Below are positions 29,147 through 39,927 of a DNA stretch of 64,000 bases, in pieces; the stretch's first letter is position 1, and each line of letters starts with the position of its first letter. The position numbers and the translations under genes were made by a program. This DNA comes from Yersinia similis (GTDB taxonomy: Bacteria > Pseudomonadota > Gammaproteobacteria > Enterobacterales > Enterobacteriaceae), in NCBI RefSeq assembly GCF_001053095.1, contig NZ_CGBP01000016.1, positions 39,705 through 103,704 on the forward strand. The letters run 5' to 3'. Under the pieces are notes generated by a model. That model did no database searches, was not told the origin of the DNA, and saw only the letters and a list, made by a program, of their open reading frames with translations.

Positions 29147-31681
29147 ATGTCACAAGATCCATTCCTGGAACGAGAAGCAGAGAAATATGAGTCACCGATC
29201 CCTAGCCGGGAATTTATTTTGGCTCATCTCGCGAAGCGCGAGACACCTGCCAGCCGTGAAGAGCTGGCCAATGAACTTAATTTAACCGGTGAAGAGCCTT
29301 TAGAGGCGCTACGCCGTCGTTTGCGTGCGATGGAGCGTGATGGGCAATTGGTCTTCACCCGTCGTCAGTGCTACGCCCTGCCAGAGCGTTTGGATTTACT
29401 GCGCGGTACGGTTATTGGTCACCGTGATGGCTATGGCTTTTTGCGGGTTGAAGGCAGTAAAGATGATCTGTATCTCTCCGCAGAACAGATGAAAATGGCG
29501 ATTCATGGTGATGTCGTATTGGCACAAGCGGTTGGGGCTGACCGTAAAGGCCGCCGTGAAGCGCGTATCGTACGTGTATTGGTCCCGAAAACCAGCCAGA
29601 TCGTGGGTCGCTACTTTACCGATGCAGGTACGGGCTTTGTTGTACCGGATGACAGTCGCCTGAGCTTTGATATCTTGATTCCACCAGATGCTATCTGTGG
29701 TGCGCGGATGGGCTTTGTGGTTGTAGTCGAATTGACTCAGCGGCCAACTCGCCGTACTAAAGCGGTCGGTAAGATTGTTGAAGTACTTGGCGAGAATATG
29801 GGCACCAGCATGGCGGTGGATATCGCATTGCGGACCCATGAAATCCCGCACACCTGGCCACCTCAGGTTGAAAAACAAGTCGCGGATCTGAAAGAACAAG
29901 TACCGGAAGAAGCGAAAAAGGGGCGGGTAGATTTACGCGATCTGCCTCTGGTTACTATTGATGGTGAAGATGCCCGCGACTTCGATGATGCAGTGTATTG
30001 CGAGAAGAAACGTGGCGGCGGTTGGCGGTTGTGGGTAGCGATTGCGGATGTCAGCTATTATGTGCGTCCTCAAACTGCATTGGATGACGAAGCCCGGAGC
30101 CGTGGTAACTCGGTCTACTTCCCATCGCAAGTGATACCGATGCTGCCGGAAGTGTTATCAAACGGCCTTTGCTCCCTTAATCCGCAGGTAGACCGCCTGT
30201 GTATGGTGTGCGAGATGACCATCTCTTCGCAGGGCAAACTCTCGTCTTATAAGTTCTACGAAGCGGTAATGAGCTCCCATGCCCGTCTGACCTATACTAA
30301 GGTGTGGCGGATTATAGATGGTGAGGAATCGCTGCGTGAGCAATATAAGCCACTGGTTCCGCATCTGGAAGAGCTGCACGCGATGTATAAAGTGCTGGAT
30401 CAGGCGCGCGCAGAACGAGGTGGCATTGCTTTCGAAACAGAAGAAGCTAAATTTATCTTCAATGCTGAGCGGCGCATCGAACGTATCGAACCAACGGTAC
30501 GTAATGATGCTCATAAGCTAATTGAAGAGTGCATGATTCTGGCGAATATCGCGGCGGCGCGTTTTGTGGAAAAACACGAAGAACCGGCGTTGTTCCGAGT
30601 GCATGACCGCCCAAGCGATGACCATATTGTGGCATTGCGCAGTGTGCTAAATGAGTTGGGGCTGACATTAGGGGGCGGGCTGAAGCCACAACCAAAAGAT
30701 TATTCAGTGTTGATGGATGAAATTTCTGACCGCCCCGATCATGAAATGTTGCAAACCATGTTGCTACGTTCCATGAAACAAGCGGTTTATGATCCAGAAA
30801 ACCGGGGTCACTTTGGTTTGGCGTTGGCTTCTTATGGCCATTTCACCTCACCTATTCGTCGTTACCCTGATTTGGCAATGCATCGGGCCATTAAGTACCA
30901 GTTAGCCAAAGAGCACGGTAATTTAAAAGATCGCTGGACACCTACGGGGGGCTGGCATAGCGATTTCGAAGATATGCTGCAATTGGGCCAACACTGCTCA
31001 ATGACCGAGCGCCGAGCGGATGAAGCAACCCGCGATGTCGCTGACTGGCTGAAGTGTGACTTTATGCTAGATCAGGTCGGTAATGTCTTCACCGGTATTA
31101 TTGCCAGTGTGACAGGCTTTGGTTTCTTCGTGCGTTTGGATGATCTCTTTATCGATGGTCTGGTGCATGTCTCCAGTCTGGATAACGATTACTACCGTTA
31201 CGACAACATTGGCCAGCGGCTGATCGGTGAATCTTCCGGTGTGGTTTACCGGCTGGGGGATACCGTGGAGATTCGAGTCGATGCGGTTCATATGGATGAG
31301 CGTAAAATTGACTTTGCTCTGGTCTCCAGTACCCGCAAGCCACGTGGTGAAGGCAAGACCGCCCGTGATAAGGCGAAAAATAGCGGCCAGCGTACATTAC
31401 GCAGTAATTCAACAGGTCGTGGCTCTTCATCCGGCTCATCGCGCCGTGATGGTGCGCCAGCTGCGGGTGGACAAAAACGTCCACGTCGAGCTAAAAAACC
31501 GGTAAACTTCGAGCCGGACAGTGCGTTCCGTCCAGATGCTGCGGCGGCTAAGCCAGATGATAAAGCCTTAGCTGAGAAGAAAGCCAAGGCGAAGGCAAAA
31601 AGAGCCTCGGCTAAGACCAAAAAAATTGCTGCGGCGACCAAAGCCAAACGAGCGAAGAAAAAAACCACTAGCGATCAGTAA
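29147..31681 (+). CDS. rnr: Ribonuclease R
   Basis: 844 residues, about 30 longer than E. coli. RNase R is a 3'-5' exoribonuclease that unwinds and degrades structured RNA, matures tmRNA and is induced by cold. Order: N-terminal helix-turn-helix (about 20-85), two cold-shock domains, RNB catalytic domain with [14 protein letters not shown] supplying active-site aspartates, S1 domain near 645-730 ([29 protein letters not shown]), and a long basic tail rich in K, A, S and R (about 735-844). The extra length is in the tail. The last 14 bp are duplicated just past the stop. rlmB follows after 110 bp. Confidence 0.97.
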   Translation: MSQDPFLEREAEKYESPIPSREFILAHLAKRETPASREELANELNLTGEEPLEALRRRLRAMERDGQLVFTRRQCYALPERLDLLRGTVIGHRDGYGFLRVEGSKDDLYLSAEQMKMAIHGDVVLAQAVGADRKGRREARIVRVLVPKTSQIVGRYFTDAGTGFVVPDDSRLSFDILIPPDAICGARMGFVVVVELTQRPTRRTKAVGKIVEVLGENMGTSMAVDIALRTHEIPHTWPPQVEKQVADLKEQVPEEAKKGRVDLRDLPLVTIDGEDARDFDDAVYCEKKRGGGWRLWVAIADVSYYVRPQTALDDEARSRGNSVYFPSQVIPMLPEVLSNGLCSLNPQVDRLCMVCEMTISSQGKLSSYKFYEAVMSSHARLTYTKVWRIIDGEESLREQYKPLVPHLEELHAMYKVLDQARAERGGIAFETEEAKFIFNAERRIERIEPTVRNDAHKLIEECMILANIAAARFVEKHEEPALFRVHDRPSDDHIVALRSVLNELGLTLGGGLKPQPKDYSVLMDEISDRPDHEMLQTMLLRSMKQAVYDPENRGHFGLALASYGHFTSPIRRYPDLAMHRAIKYQLAKEHGNLKDRWTPTGGWHSDFEDMLQLGQHCSMTERRADEATRDVADWLKCDFMLDQVGNVFTGIIASVTGFGFFVRLDDLFIDGLVHVSSLDNDYYRYDNIGQRLIGESSGVVYRLGDTVEIRVDAVHMDERKIDFALVSSTRKPRGEGKTARDKAKNSGQRTLRSNSTGRGSSSGSSRRDGAPAAGGQKRPRRAKKPVNFEPDSAFRPDAAAAKPDDKALAEKKAKAKAKRASAKTKKIAAATKAKRAKKKTTSDQ

Positions 31682-31708
31682 CTAGCGATCAGTAATGGTG
31701 TGCTACTT

Positions 31709-31732
31709 GCCGGGCGGCTTTTGTCGCCCGCA
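31709..31732 (+). other. Stem-loop between rnr and rlmB
   Basis: CGGGCG and CGCCCG pair around an 8-nt T-rich loop. Only a weak T-rich stretch follows, so read-through into rlmB is plausible. Confidence 0.5.
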
Positions 31733-31791
31733 TATAATTTAATTATTGGTGGGTAAGTCATATTGTCTGCCAACACATGTAAAAGAGCATC

Positions 31792-32532
31792 ATGAGCGAA
31801 ATTATTTACGGTATTCATGCCGTTAAAGCCCTATTAGAACGTGATCCGCAGCGTTTTCTGGAAGTCTTTATTCTGAAAGGCCGAGACGATCGACGTTTGC
31901 AACCGCTAATCGCAGAGCTGGAAGCAGCCGGTTTAGTTATTCAGGTGGCCAGCCGTCAGTGGTTGGATTCACAGGTTGAAGGGGGAGTCCATCAGGGGAT
32001 CGTGGTACGGGTACGTGAAGGGCGTCAGTATCAGGAAAATGACTTGCCTGCGCTACTGGAAAGTGTCGAAATACCTTTCCTGCTGGTGTTGGACGGCGTA
32101 ACCGATCCGCACAATCTGGGGGCATGTTTACGTAGTGCAGATGCCGCGGGGGTCCATGCGGTTATCGTGCCACGGGATCGCTCAGCACAGCTAAATGCGA
32201 TTGCTAAGAAAGTGGCGAGTGGTGCGGCTGAGAACGTGCCATTGATCAAAGTAACCAATTTGGCACGTACCTTGCGAGTATTACAGGAACATAACGTCTG
32301 GATTGTGGGGACGGCGGGTGAAGCCGATCACACCCTGTATCAAAGCAAAATGACCGGTCCTATGGCACTGGTGATGGGGGCGGAAGGTGAGGGTATGCGC
32401 CGCTTAACCCGCGAACACTGCGACGAGCTGATCAGTATTCCAATGGCCGGGAGTGTCTCTTCCCTCAACGTTTCTGTCGCAACAGGTGTGTGTTTATTTG
32501 AAGTTGTGCGCCAGCGTGGATTGAAAGCCTGA
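31792..32532 (+). CDS. rlmB: 23S rRNA (guanosine-2'-O)-methyltransferase RlmB
   Basis: 246 residues. RlmB methylates Gm2251 in 23S rRNA. It has an N-terminal substrate-binding domain (about 1-75) and a SpoU/SPOUT methyltransferase domain with the three motifs [37 protein letters not shown] and [22 protein letters not shown], which build the trefoil knot. It is the third gene of nsrR-rnr-rlmB. A half-YPAL and a terminator follow. Confidence 0.97.
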   Translation: MSEIIYGIHAVKALLERDPQRFLEVFILKGRDDRRLQPLIAELEAAGLVIQVASRQWLDSQVEGGVHQGIVVRVREGRQYQENDLPALLESVEIPFLLVLDGVTDPHNLGACLRSADAAGVHAVIVPRDRSAQLNAIAKKVASGAAENVPLIKVTNLARTLRVLQEHNVWIVGTAGEADHTLYQSKMTGPMALVMGAEGEGMRRLTREHCDELISIPMAGSVSSLNVSVATGVCLFEVVRQRGLKA

Positions 32533-32569
32533 TAGCCTGTCGAAGCGCCCTTAGATACGGCTTTCCCCT

Positions 32570-32620
32570 GCCTATCCTCACCGTTTAAAATCGAGTCATC
32601 GGGGTTTGTCAGCAATCTGA
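32570..32620. repeat. Half-YPAL element next to the rlmB terminator
   Basis: These 51 bp, from GCCTATCCTCACCG to TTTGTCAGCAATCTGA, match one end of the complete YPAL at 59298-59475 with about three differences. The other half is absent. As at efp, the element end touches a terminator hairpin. Confidence 0.75.
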
Positions 32621-32649
32621 GCCAACATCTTTGCATGTTGGCTTTTTGT
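32619..32649 (+). terminator. Terminator after rlmB
   Basis: GAGCCAACAT, a short CTTTGC loop and ATGTTGGCTTTTTG make a rho-independent terminator with a 9-bp stem and a T-run. Confidence 0.85.
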
Positions 32650-32781
32650 AGGGAATGTACGCAGTTTATACGTAGGCTATCAGGTGTTTTTCTCTGTTTG
32701 TGATATGCCTGCCAGCAAAAGTCCCCGCCTGTACCATACTTAACCCTGACTTATGAATATGGTCTTCAGGGGAGTCCCGAA

Positions 32782-34425
32782 ATGGGGAAAGGTATGGATT
32801 GGCAGACTCATTTGGTTTTCAATCAGCCAGAGCCTTTGTCGAACAGTAATTTGTTTCTGTCTGACTTGGCTTTACGGGAAGCGGTGGTTCGGGAACATGC
32901 GGGTTGGGATGGAGGGAATCTCTCTCTGATCGGATTACAGCTCGGTTCGTTGGAGTCACTTGAATTGGGGCGGCTGGCAAATGCTAATCCGCCAGAATTA
33001 TTACGCTATGATGGTGCTGGGCAGCGCTTGGATCAGGTGCGGTTTCACCCAGCATGGCATGTATTAATGCAAGGCTTGACCCATCATCGGGTGCATAATC
33101 TCCCTTGGCAGGAAGATGCTCGGAACGGCTCCTTTGTGGCCCGTGCTGCACGTTTCATCCTACATGCTCAGGTAGACGCGGGAACATTATGTCCGGTAAC
33201 CATGACGTTTGGTGCTATCCCACTGCTACAACATACACTTCCTCCCCTCTTTCAAAACTGGTTATCACCGCTGCTGTCTGATCGCTATGACCCCCATTTA
33301 TCTTTAGGTAATCAGAAGCGGGGTTTACTGATTGGCATGGGAATGACAGAGAAACAGGGTGGTTCCGATGTCTTAAGTAATACCACACGTGCAGCGCCAT
33401 TAAGTATTCGTGGGCATGGTGAAGCCTATCGGTTGATCGGCCACAAATGGTTTTTTTCAGTGCCACAAAGTGACGCGCATTTGGTATTGGCACAGGCTGA
33501 GGGCGGCCTATCTTGCTTCTTTCTGCCCAAAATACTCCCGGATGGGACCCACAACGCCATCCGATTGGAGCGCCTGAAAGAGAAGCTCGGCAACTGCTCC
33601 AATGCCAGTAGTGAAGTAGAGTTTGATAATGCCACTGCCTGGCTATTGGGGGAGGAAGGTGACGGTATTCGACAAATTCTGAAAATGGGCGGTTATACCC
33701 GCTTTGATTGCGCACTGGGGAGCCATGGGCTGATGAGGCGCGCTTTCTCTGTCGCTTTGTATCATGCCTTACAGCGTCAGGCTTTTGGTAAAGCATTGGT
33801 AGACCAGCCCTTGATGCGACAAGTATTGAGCCGCATGGCATTACGTCTGGAAGGGCACACGGCGTTACTGTTACGTTTAGCCCGTGCATGGGAGGCCTCT
33901 GGTGAGGTTCATGAGCAGATATTCAGCCGCCTACTGACACCAGCCGCTAAATATCGGGTGTGTGGGCAGGGCAGCGCGTTTGTGGCAGAAGCGATGGAAG
34001 TGCTTGGTGGGATCGGTTATTGCGAACAGAGTGAGTTGCCACGACTCTATCGTGAGATGCCGGTGAACAGCATCTGGGAAGGCTCAGGCAATATTATGTG
34101 TCTTGATGTTTTGCGGACATTACGCAAATTGCCAACTGCGATCGAGATGCTCCAACAAGAGTTTTACCCGGTACGCGGGCAGAACCGGCTCTTTGACCGT
34201 GCCTGGCGGCAACTGCAACAACGGCTGAAGAATCCTAAGGAAGAGCAAGGGCGAGCGTTGACTCAGCAACTTTTTGACCTGTGTTGTGCATCTCAGTTAC
34301 TGCGCTTTGCATCACCACGGTTGGCTGACGCCTGGTGCCGGATGACACTGGATCATAGTGAGCAATATATGTTGCCAGAGGAGACTTGTGCGCGGTTACT
34401 AGAGCGAGCAACGGGCGCACATTAG
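32782..34425 (+). CDS. aidB: AidB-like acyl-CoA dehydrogenase
   Basis: 547 residues. AidB is an FAD-containing acyl-CoA dehydrogenase homologue of the adaptive response to alkylation, proposed to bind DNA and protect promoters. Visible features are GMGMTEKQGGSDVLSNTTRA in the flavin-binding domain, KWFFSVPQSDAHLVLAQ, and the C-terminal AMEVLGGIGYCEQSELPRLYREMPVNSIWEGSGNIMCLDVLR. The closest E. coli start corresponds to the second ATG at 32794 (MDWQTHLVFNQ); AGGGGAG at 32768-32774 favours 32782. The 3' end overlaps bsmA on the other strand by 4 bp. Confidence 0.94.
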   Translation: MGKGMDWQTHLVFNQPEPLSNSNLFLSDLALREAVVREHAGWDGGNLSLIGLQLGSLESLELGRLANANPPELLRYDGAGQRLDQVRFHPAWHVLMQGLTHHRVHNLPWQEDARNGSFVARAARFILHAQVDAGTLCPVTMTFGAIPLLQHTLPPLFQNWLSPLLSDRYDPHLSLGNQKRGLLIGMGMTEKQGGSDVLSNTTRAAPLSIRGHGEAYRLIGHKWFFSVPQSDAHLVLAQAEGGLSCFFLPKILPDGTHNAIRLERLKEKLGNCSNASSEVEFDNATAWLLGEEGDGIRQILKMGGYTRFDCALGSHGLMRRAFSVALYHALQRQAFGKALVDQPLMRQVLSRMALRLEGHTALLLRLARAWEASGEVHEQIFSRLLTPAAKYRVCGQGSAFVAEAMEVLGGIGYCEQSELPRLYREMPVNSIWEGSGNIMCLDVLRTLRKLPTAIEMLQQEFYPVRGQNRLFDRAWRQLQQRLKNPKEEQGRALTQQLFDLCCASQLLRFASPRLADAWCRMTLDHSEQYMLPEETCARLLERATGAH

Positions 34426-34733
34426 CGATACAACAGAGCATTGGCATACCAAATACCGGGGTAGACGCTGTCTGATATCATCACAATCAAGTAGTAAGGT
34501 GCCCCGCTGGCATTGGCCCTGCGCTGAATTTCGGTTTCAACATCTCCTGGGCTACCGTATACCTGCGCTGAAACCGTCCCCACCTTTTGTAACGTGAGGC
34601 TCTGGGCGCGGGTGATCTCCTGTGCGTAAGGCTGAATGGCCGGTGGTGGAACTGGTGTGATGTAGAAAGTGTTGCAACCGGACAGCCCCAGAGTGAGCAG
34701 CAAGAAAATCATCGCGCGTTTTATATTCATCAT
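34422..34733 (-). CDS. bsmA: Biofilm peroxide-resistance lipoprotein BsmA-like (DUF1471/YhcN)
   Basis: 103 residues. An N-terminal signal with lipobox LSGC (cysteine at about 20) indicates a lipoprotein. The C-terminal part VGTVSAQVYGSPGDVETEIQRRANASGAPYYLIV is a DUF1471/YhcN domain, found in small stress-induced periplasmic proteins. The arrangement beside aidB is like E. coli, where BsmA (YjfO) is linked to peroxide and acid stress in biofilms. The convergent overlap with aidB is 4 bp, leaving no room for a terminator. Confidence 0.85.
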   Translation of the reverse strand: MMNIKRAMIFLLLTLGLSGCNTFYITPVPPPAIQPYAQEITRAQSLTLQKVGTVSAQVYGSPGDVETEIQRRANASGAPYYLIVMISDSVYPGIWYANALLYR

Positions 34734-34734
34734 T

Positions 34735-34785
34735 GCCTCTTCGCCAGTGACTCGGGTGTAACGCCAAGTAGGCAGGGTATATATC
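34735..34785. repeat. Degenerate ERIC-like fragment
   Basis: CAGTGACTCGGGTGTAACGCC followed by GGGTATAT resembles part of an ERIC core joined to one end. Coordinates and identity are uncertain. The rest of the 187-bp gap between bsmA and yjfP shows a 19-bp direct repeat (GTATCAGTTAATC twice, near 34876 and 34896). Confidence 0.35.
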
Positions 34786-34920
34786 TTGGAAGAAATTGAT
34801 TTAAGACTTTATATCTGAGTTTTGGCACACTGCATTTATCCACTCCCCTTCACACTTGAAGTGCATGAGCGTTGGTATCAGTTAATCGTTGTTTGTATCA
34901 GTTAATCAAGGATTGTTGCC

Positions 34921-35670
34921 ATGATTGAGATGTTGCTGGAAAATATTAATGGTATTGAGGTGATACATTCTGCCCCTGTAGGTCAACGCCAGCAACCGTT
35001 ACCGACCATTTTCTTCTACCACGGCTACACCTCGTCAAAAGAGGTTTACTCCTATTTCGCCTATGCTCTCGCGCAGGCAGGGTTTCGCACTATTGCACCG
35101 GATGCGGATATGCATGGCGCCCGTTTTAATGGTAATGAAACACAGCGGCTATCTCATTTCTGGGAGATTTTAAAGTCCAACATTGATGAACTGCCAGACT
35201 TGAAACGACATTATCAACAGGCTGGATTGATTGAAAGTGAACGTATTGGAGTTGCGGGTGCGTCAATGGGAGGAATGACGGCGTTGGGGGTTTTTGCCCG
35301 CTATCCGTGGATCCGTGTGGCCGCAGACTTTATGGGTTCAGGCTACTTTACTTCATTGGCACACTCGCTGTTTCCACCACTGGATGCAGGTCGGGAGGTA
35401 AGCCAACTGGAGTTTGAGCGTCGTTTGGCACCGTTAGCGGATTATGATCTGACTCATCAGTTAGAAAAAATTGCTGAGCGGCCACTATTGGTTTGGCATG
35501 GCGAGGCTGATGATGTTGTTCCGGCGGCGGAAAGTGCGCGTTTGGTGCAGGCATTACGAGCCAGTGGGCGTGATAATAATCTGACATATATTACCGAAGT
35601 TGGGATAGGGCATAAAATCACCCCTACAGCGTTGAGTGCCGGAAGTGATTTTTTTACCCAGTATTTATAA
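34921..35670 (+). CDS. yjfP: Esterase YjfP, alpha/beta hydrolase
   Basis: 249 residues. It belongs to the dienelactone-hydrolase-like alpha/beta hydrolases; E. coli YjfP has esterase activity on short acyl chains. The oxyanion/lid segment FYHGYTSSKEVYSYFA is near 32-47, the nucleophile serine lies in GVAGASMGGMTALG (about 106-119), and the acid and histidine in WHGEADDVVPAAES and GIGHKITP. No signal peptide, so cytoplasmic. It is a single gene downstream of bsmA. Confidence 0.92.
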   Translation: MIEMLLENINGIEVIHSAPVGQRQQPLPTIFFYHGYTSSKEVYSYFAYALAQAGFRTIAPDADMHGARFNGNETQRLSHFWEILKSNIDELPDLKRHYQQAGLIESERIGVAGASMGGMTALGVFARYPWIRVAADFMGSGYFTSLAHSLFPPLDAGREVSQLEFERRLAPLADYDLTHQLEKIAERPLLVWHGEADDVVPAAESARLVQALRASGRDNNLTYITEVGIGHKITPTALSAGSDFFTQYL

Positions 35671-35902
35671 AACCCCCGTCTCTGATACGGGGTATCCTGG
35701 TTGCTTAAAAGCGAGTCATCGAGGTTTGTTGTTGGTTTGAATGGGTTTTATTGAGCAACAAAAGAGCCCTCTGGTGGTTTGGTTATGATTTTATTGGTAA
35801 ATTTAGCAAAAAATAGCGCTATCTCCACGATCACGGGCAGTGAACAAAAAATGCGGTTTAAGCTTGCTCATAGTCATAACAGGAATAAATCCCCCACAGC
35901 CC

Positions 35903-35931
35903 TTGAGTTTCCGACCGCCCACAAGTATAGT
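35903..35931 (+). promoter_or_regulatory. Promoter of the rpsF operon
   Basis: TTGAGT (-35, 35903-35908), a 17-bp spacer and TATAGT (-10, 35926-35931) lie about 100 bp before rpsF, leaving a leader of about 95 nt. Upstream (35671-35902) I see only a CCCCGT/ACGGGG hairpin after yjfP and AT-rich sequence. Confidence 0.7.
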
Positions 35932-35965
35932 TACGCGTCATTTTTCAGCCGCACACAAACACGTT

Positions 35966-36010
35966 CCTTGCCTCCATGGGCCGCGGTTGACCCTATCAGG
36001 AGGCTGAATA
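35966..36010 (+). promoter_or_regulatory. Candidate S6:S18 autoregulatory leader of rpsF
   Basis: GCCTCC (35970-35975) pairs with GGAGGC (35999-36004), enclosing a GGG/CCC inner stem that presents CCGCGGTTGA. This layout, just before the rpsF ribosome binding site, recalls the known S6:S18 binding leader with its exposed CCG. Assignment is by position and outline only. Confidence 0.45.
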
Positions 36011-36031
36011 ATCCGTAAGGAGCAATAATCG

Positions 36032-36424
36032 ATGCGTCATTACGAAATCGTTTTTATGGTCCATCCTGACCAAAGCGAACAGGTTCCGGGCATGATCGAG
36101 CGCTATAGTGCAACCATCACTAATGCTGCTGGTACGATCCACCGTCTGGAAGACTGGGGCCGCCGTCAGCTGGCTTACCCGATCAATAAACTGCACAAAG
36201 CCCACTACGTTCTGTTGAACGTTGAAGCTCCGCAGGAAGCGATCGATGAGCTGGAAACAAACTTCCGCTTCAACGACGCCGTTATCCGTAGCATGGTTAT
36301 GCGCGTTAAGCACGCGGTAACTGAAGCATCACCAATGGTTAAAGCGAAAGACGAACGCCGTGAGCGTCACGACTTCGCGTCAGAAGCCAATGATGATTCT
36401 GAAGCTGGGGATTCTGAAGAGTAA
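36032..36424 (+). CDS. rpsF: Ribosomal protein bS6
   Basis: 130 residues. bS6 sits on the platform of the 30S subunit and binds bS18. [25 protein letters not shown] and the RNP-like [23 protein letters not shown] are typical. The C-terminus is acidic, [10 protein letters not shown], where E. coli S6 receives extra glutamates from RimK. First gene of rpsF-priB-rpsR-rplI. Confidence 0.98.
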
Positions 36425-36432
36425 TTGCCGTG

Positions 36433-36982
<550 letters not shown>

Positions 36983-37009
36983 TCGGCCACTGTCCATTAA
37001 CGACTTTGA

Positions 37010-37474
<465 letters not shown>

Positions 37475-37497
37475 GTTACGCTGCTGTGACCTGTTAA

Positions 37498-37527
37498 AAC
37501 GCCAGCCTGGTGCTGGCGTTTTGCTTT
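37498..37527 (+). terminator. Terminator of the rpsF-rplI operon
   Basis: AACGCCAGC and GCTGGCGTT flank a CTGGT loop and are followed by TTGCTTTT. Confidence 0.9.
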
Positions 37528-37540
37528 TGGGTTATCGGTA

Positions 37541-37996
37541 TCATCGAGATGCTGGCCCCGGTACTAAAATATCAAATTTACAGTCTTCAGGTGCCACATT
37601 TGAACAGGTGTAAATTTCAAAAAAGCCCCCTTTTTCATATTCCCAGTGTGGTTTTCCACTGACGGATGCTATCCAGGTTGTACCGCCATAGTACATATCG
37701 AGCTGTATGCCTTCGGCCTGCAAATCATAAGTGCATTTTTGAAACTTTCCCTGCCCGGTGACGCTGTTTTTATTGTTCTCACCTTCAACCACCAATAACG
37801 CCTCACTGAAACGCTTAATCCCGCTCTCTTGGGGAGGTGGCCCTTGCAAGATACCAACCCACTTTTCGCCACTAGTAGCCTGCGCCGTATAGACTCCTCC
37901 GATCTGCTTAATTGCATCAATTACCGGACAATGCTGTTCAGCAAATACGCCCAATGGCGTGAGTAGTAACACAAAGGATAATTGATATTTCATCAT
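37541..37996 (-). CDS. Secreted protein of unknown function
   Basis: 151 residues, not confidently recognised. A signal peptide (MMKYQLSFVLLLTPLGVFA, cleavage about residue 19) is followed by QHCPVIDAIKQIGG and a mature domain of about 130 residues with four cysteines (positions about 23, 88, 131 and 138), consistent with two disulfides in the periplasm. A good ribosome binding site, AAGGAGAGAGAG, precedes the start. It is convergent with rplI and absent from this place in E. coli. It could belong to the DUF3757 group, but I cannot confirm that from sequence alone. Confidence 0.75.
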   Translation of the reverse strand: MMKYQLSFVLLLTPLGVFAEQHCPVIDAIKQIGGVYTAQATSGEKWVGILQGPPPQESGIKRFSEALLVVEGENNKNSVTGQGKFQKCTYDLQAEGIQLDMYYGGTTWIASVSGKPHWEYEKGGFFEIYTCSNVAPEDCKFDILVPGPASR

Positions 37997-38135
37997 TACT
38001 CTCTCTCCTTATAAATACGGTTATCTGCCTGCAGATAGCGATAACTATCCAGGAAATAACCTAATTTGAACGAGAGAGAGTGACAATAATAAAGAAGATC
38101 ACAGGGTAGATAGGGATAGCAAGCCATCATAGCGA

Positions 38136-38876
38136 TTAATGTTCGCGACGATAGCTACCATCGTTTTGTCGGGAAAACAGCACTTCAGTGCTCTCTGAGG
38201 TTTCAATCGCCAGTGCGGTTACCACACCTTGTGCGTCCAGCATGATTTTGACCTCTTGCCCGGCCTTCAGGTTACTCAGCGGTTTATCGCTGCCTTCGAC
38301 TTGAGCCATGGCAAAAACATCGTTGACTGGCAGGTTATTGTCGCGGAACAGTTGCGCCAGGGTTTTACCCGTCTGGACCTGATAGCTCTGCCAGTTTCCT
38401 TGTGTAGTCTCAGGAGTGGAGACTTTGGGCGGGACTGGTGCGTCATTATTGTCCTGTAATTGGGCCTGTAGTGGCACGCTGGTCGCTGGGACACTAACTG
38501 GGAAGGACAGGTTAGTATTATCACGGGAAGCGGGCCACAGCAGTGCCAGCAGCAATACAGCGGTAGCGATAATAACCCAGCGGCGGTGGAAGAAAGGCAG
38601 CGGCTCCATCCACTGAAAACTGTCCGGCAGGTGCCAGATTTTTAGCCACAGTCCTTTAATGCTCTGAACGCCTTTTCTTTGTGTGGACGTTAGCGCAGGT
38701 TCTGTCACGTTATTAGGATCCACCCTCTGCTCTGGTGCACTGATTTCGGATATCAGGTTTTGCTCATCAGTATTTTTCGCATCCGGGAAGACCTTCTGCC
38801 TGATAGTTAGCCAACTGTGTAGCAGTGGCTGATAAACCCGATTATTTTTCCTTCTCCTGGGCGCGATTCTGCCCAT
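38136..38876 (-). CDS. ytfB: OapA-family LysM-like protein YtfB
   Basis: 246 residues. YtfB is an inner-membrane protein with cell-division effects when overproduced; its periplasmic OapA domain binds glycan strands. A basic cytoplasmic region (1-98) is followed by a membrane helix at about 99-117 (RWVIIATAVLLLALLWPA), a P/S/T/Q-rich linker and the C-terminal LysM-like domain YQVQTGKTLAQLFRDNNLPVNDVFAMAQVEG (about 163-246). It is divergent from fklB; the 348-bp gap between them holds degenerate TATTAACT repeats near 38958-39000 and presumably both promoters. Confidence 0.88.
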   Translation of the reverse strand: MGRIAPRRRKNNRVYQPLLHSWLTIRQKVFPDAKNTDEQNLISEISAPEQRVDPNNVTEPALTSTQRKGVQSIKGLWLKIWHLPDSFQWMEPLPFFHRRWVIIATAVLLLALLWPASRDNTNLSFPVSVPATSVPLQAQLQDNNDAPVPPKVSTPETTQGNWQSYQVQTGKTLAQLFRDNNLPVNDVFAMAQVEGSDKPLSNLKAGQEVKIMLDAQGVVTALAIETSESTEVLFSRQNDGSYRREH

Positions 38877-39224
38877 GGTGACCTCTCTTCAACGACGTAA
38901 AATAAAAATGGATACCGCAGATGGTCGGCAGGCCCATAGGCTTCTAAGTATATAGCCTATTAACTGTCTAGCCTTAGACTATTAACTATCTGAGCTGTTA
39001 ACTCCTTGGCCGCTGCGCTATGGCTTTGAGGATAGTTTACTCACTGACTGATACAGAAAGACAGGGGGAATAATGATACCTAAGTGGGGTATTTCCCATT
39101 AGCCAGCCATCATTGTTTCTTTTTATTCGACAAAAGTCATCATTCACGATGCAAGATTTTACCGAACTCCCTCGCTGCTGTTATGCTTGCCGCTTCAACT
39201 TGATTAGTGACTAAAGGAAAATTC

Positions 39225-39845
39225 ATGACAACCCCTTCTTTTGATAGCGTTGAAGCGCAAGCGAGCTACGGGATTGGTTTACAGGTCGGGCAGCAATTAC
39301 AAGAATCCGGTCTGGAAGGTTTATTGCCAGAGGCACTGTTGGCAGGTTTGCGTGACGCGATGGAAGGGAATGCACCGACTGTCCCTGTTGATGTGATACA
39401 TCGCGCGTTACAAGAAGTGCACGAAAAAGCAGATAAAGTCCGTGTTGAGCGCCAGCAGGCGTTGGTAGACGAAGGGAAAACCTTCCTGGAAGAAAATGCC
39501 AAACGTGATGATGTGACTACCACTGAGTCTGGTTTGCAGTTCTCCGTGTTGCAGGCAGGTGACGGCCCGATCCCATCCCGTCAGGACCGTGTGCGTGTGC
39601 ATTACACCGGTCGTTTGGTTGATGGTACGGTATTTGATAGCTCTGTTGAGCGTGGTCAGCCAGCAGAATTCCCAGTCAGTGGTGTTATCCCAGGCTGGAT
39701 CGAAGCGCTGTCTATGATGCCTGTAGGGTCTAAATGGAAGCTGTATATTCCGCACAATCTGGCTTATGGCGAGCGTGGTGCTGGTGCAACAATCCCACCG
39801 TTCAGCGCCTTGATGTTTGAAGTGGAACTGCTGGAAATTCTGTAA
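39225..39845 (+). CDS. fklB: FKBP-type peptidyl-prolyl isomerase FklB (FKBP22)
   Basis: 206 residues. It isomerises X-Pro bonds; the N-terminal helical domain (about 1-85, [22 protein letters not shown]) dimerises the protein and the C-terminal FKBP domain (about 100-206) carries [41 protein letters not shown] and [29 protein letters not shown]. No signal peptide, so cytoplasmic. The ATG at 39225 follows AAAGGAAA and matches E. coli; the frame from 39207 is not preferred. Confidence 0.97.
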   Translation: MTTPSFDSVEAQASYGIGLQVGQQLQESGLEGLLPEALLAGLRDAMEGNAPTVPVDVIHRALQEVHEKADKVRVERQQALVDEGKTFLEENAKRDDVTTTESGLQFSVLQAGDGPIPSRQDRVRVHYTGRLVDGTVFDSSVERGQPAEFPVSGVIPGWIEALSMMPVGSKWKLYIPHNLAYGERGAGATIPPFSALMFEVELLEIL

Positions 39846-39861
39846 TTTCTTGGTACAAATT

Positions 39862-39897
39862 ATGCCAAAGGGCGACACCATGTCACCCTTTGGCATT
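39862..39897. terminator. Bidirectional terminator between fklB and ytfE
   Basis: ATGCCAAAGGG and CCCTTTGGCAT form an 11-bp stem between convergent genes, with TTATTT on one side and AATTTG-type sequence on the other. Confidence 0.8.
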
Positions 39898-39927
39898 TAT
39901 TTACGGTAAGAATAAATGTCTAGTGAA

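Noticed and set aside
32340..32636. 98-codon minus-strand frame over the rlmB end and half-YPAL
   Set aside because: Shadow of rlmB plus repeat sequence, without any start signal.
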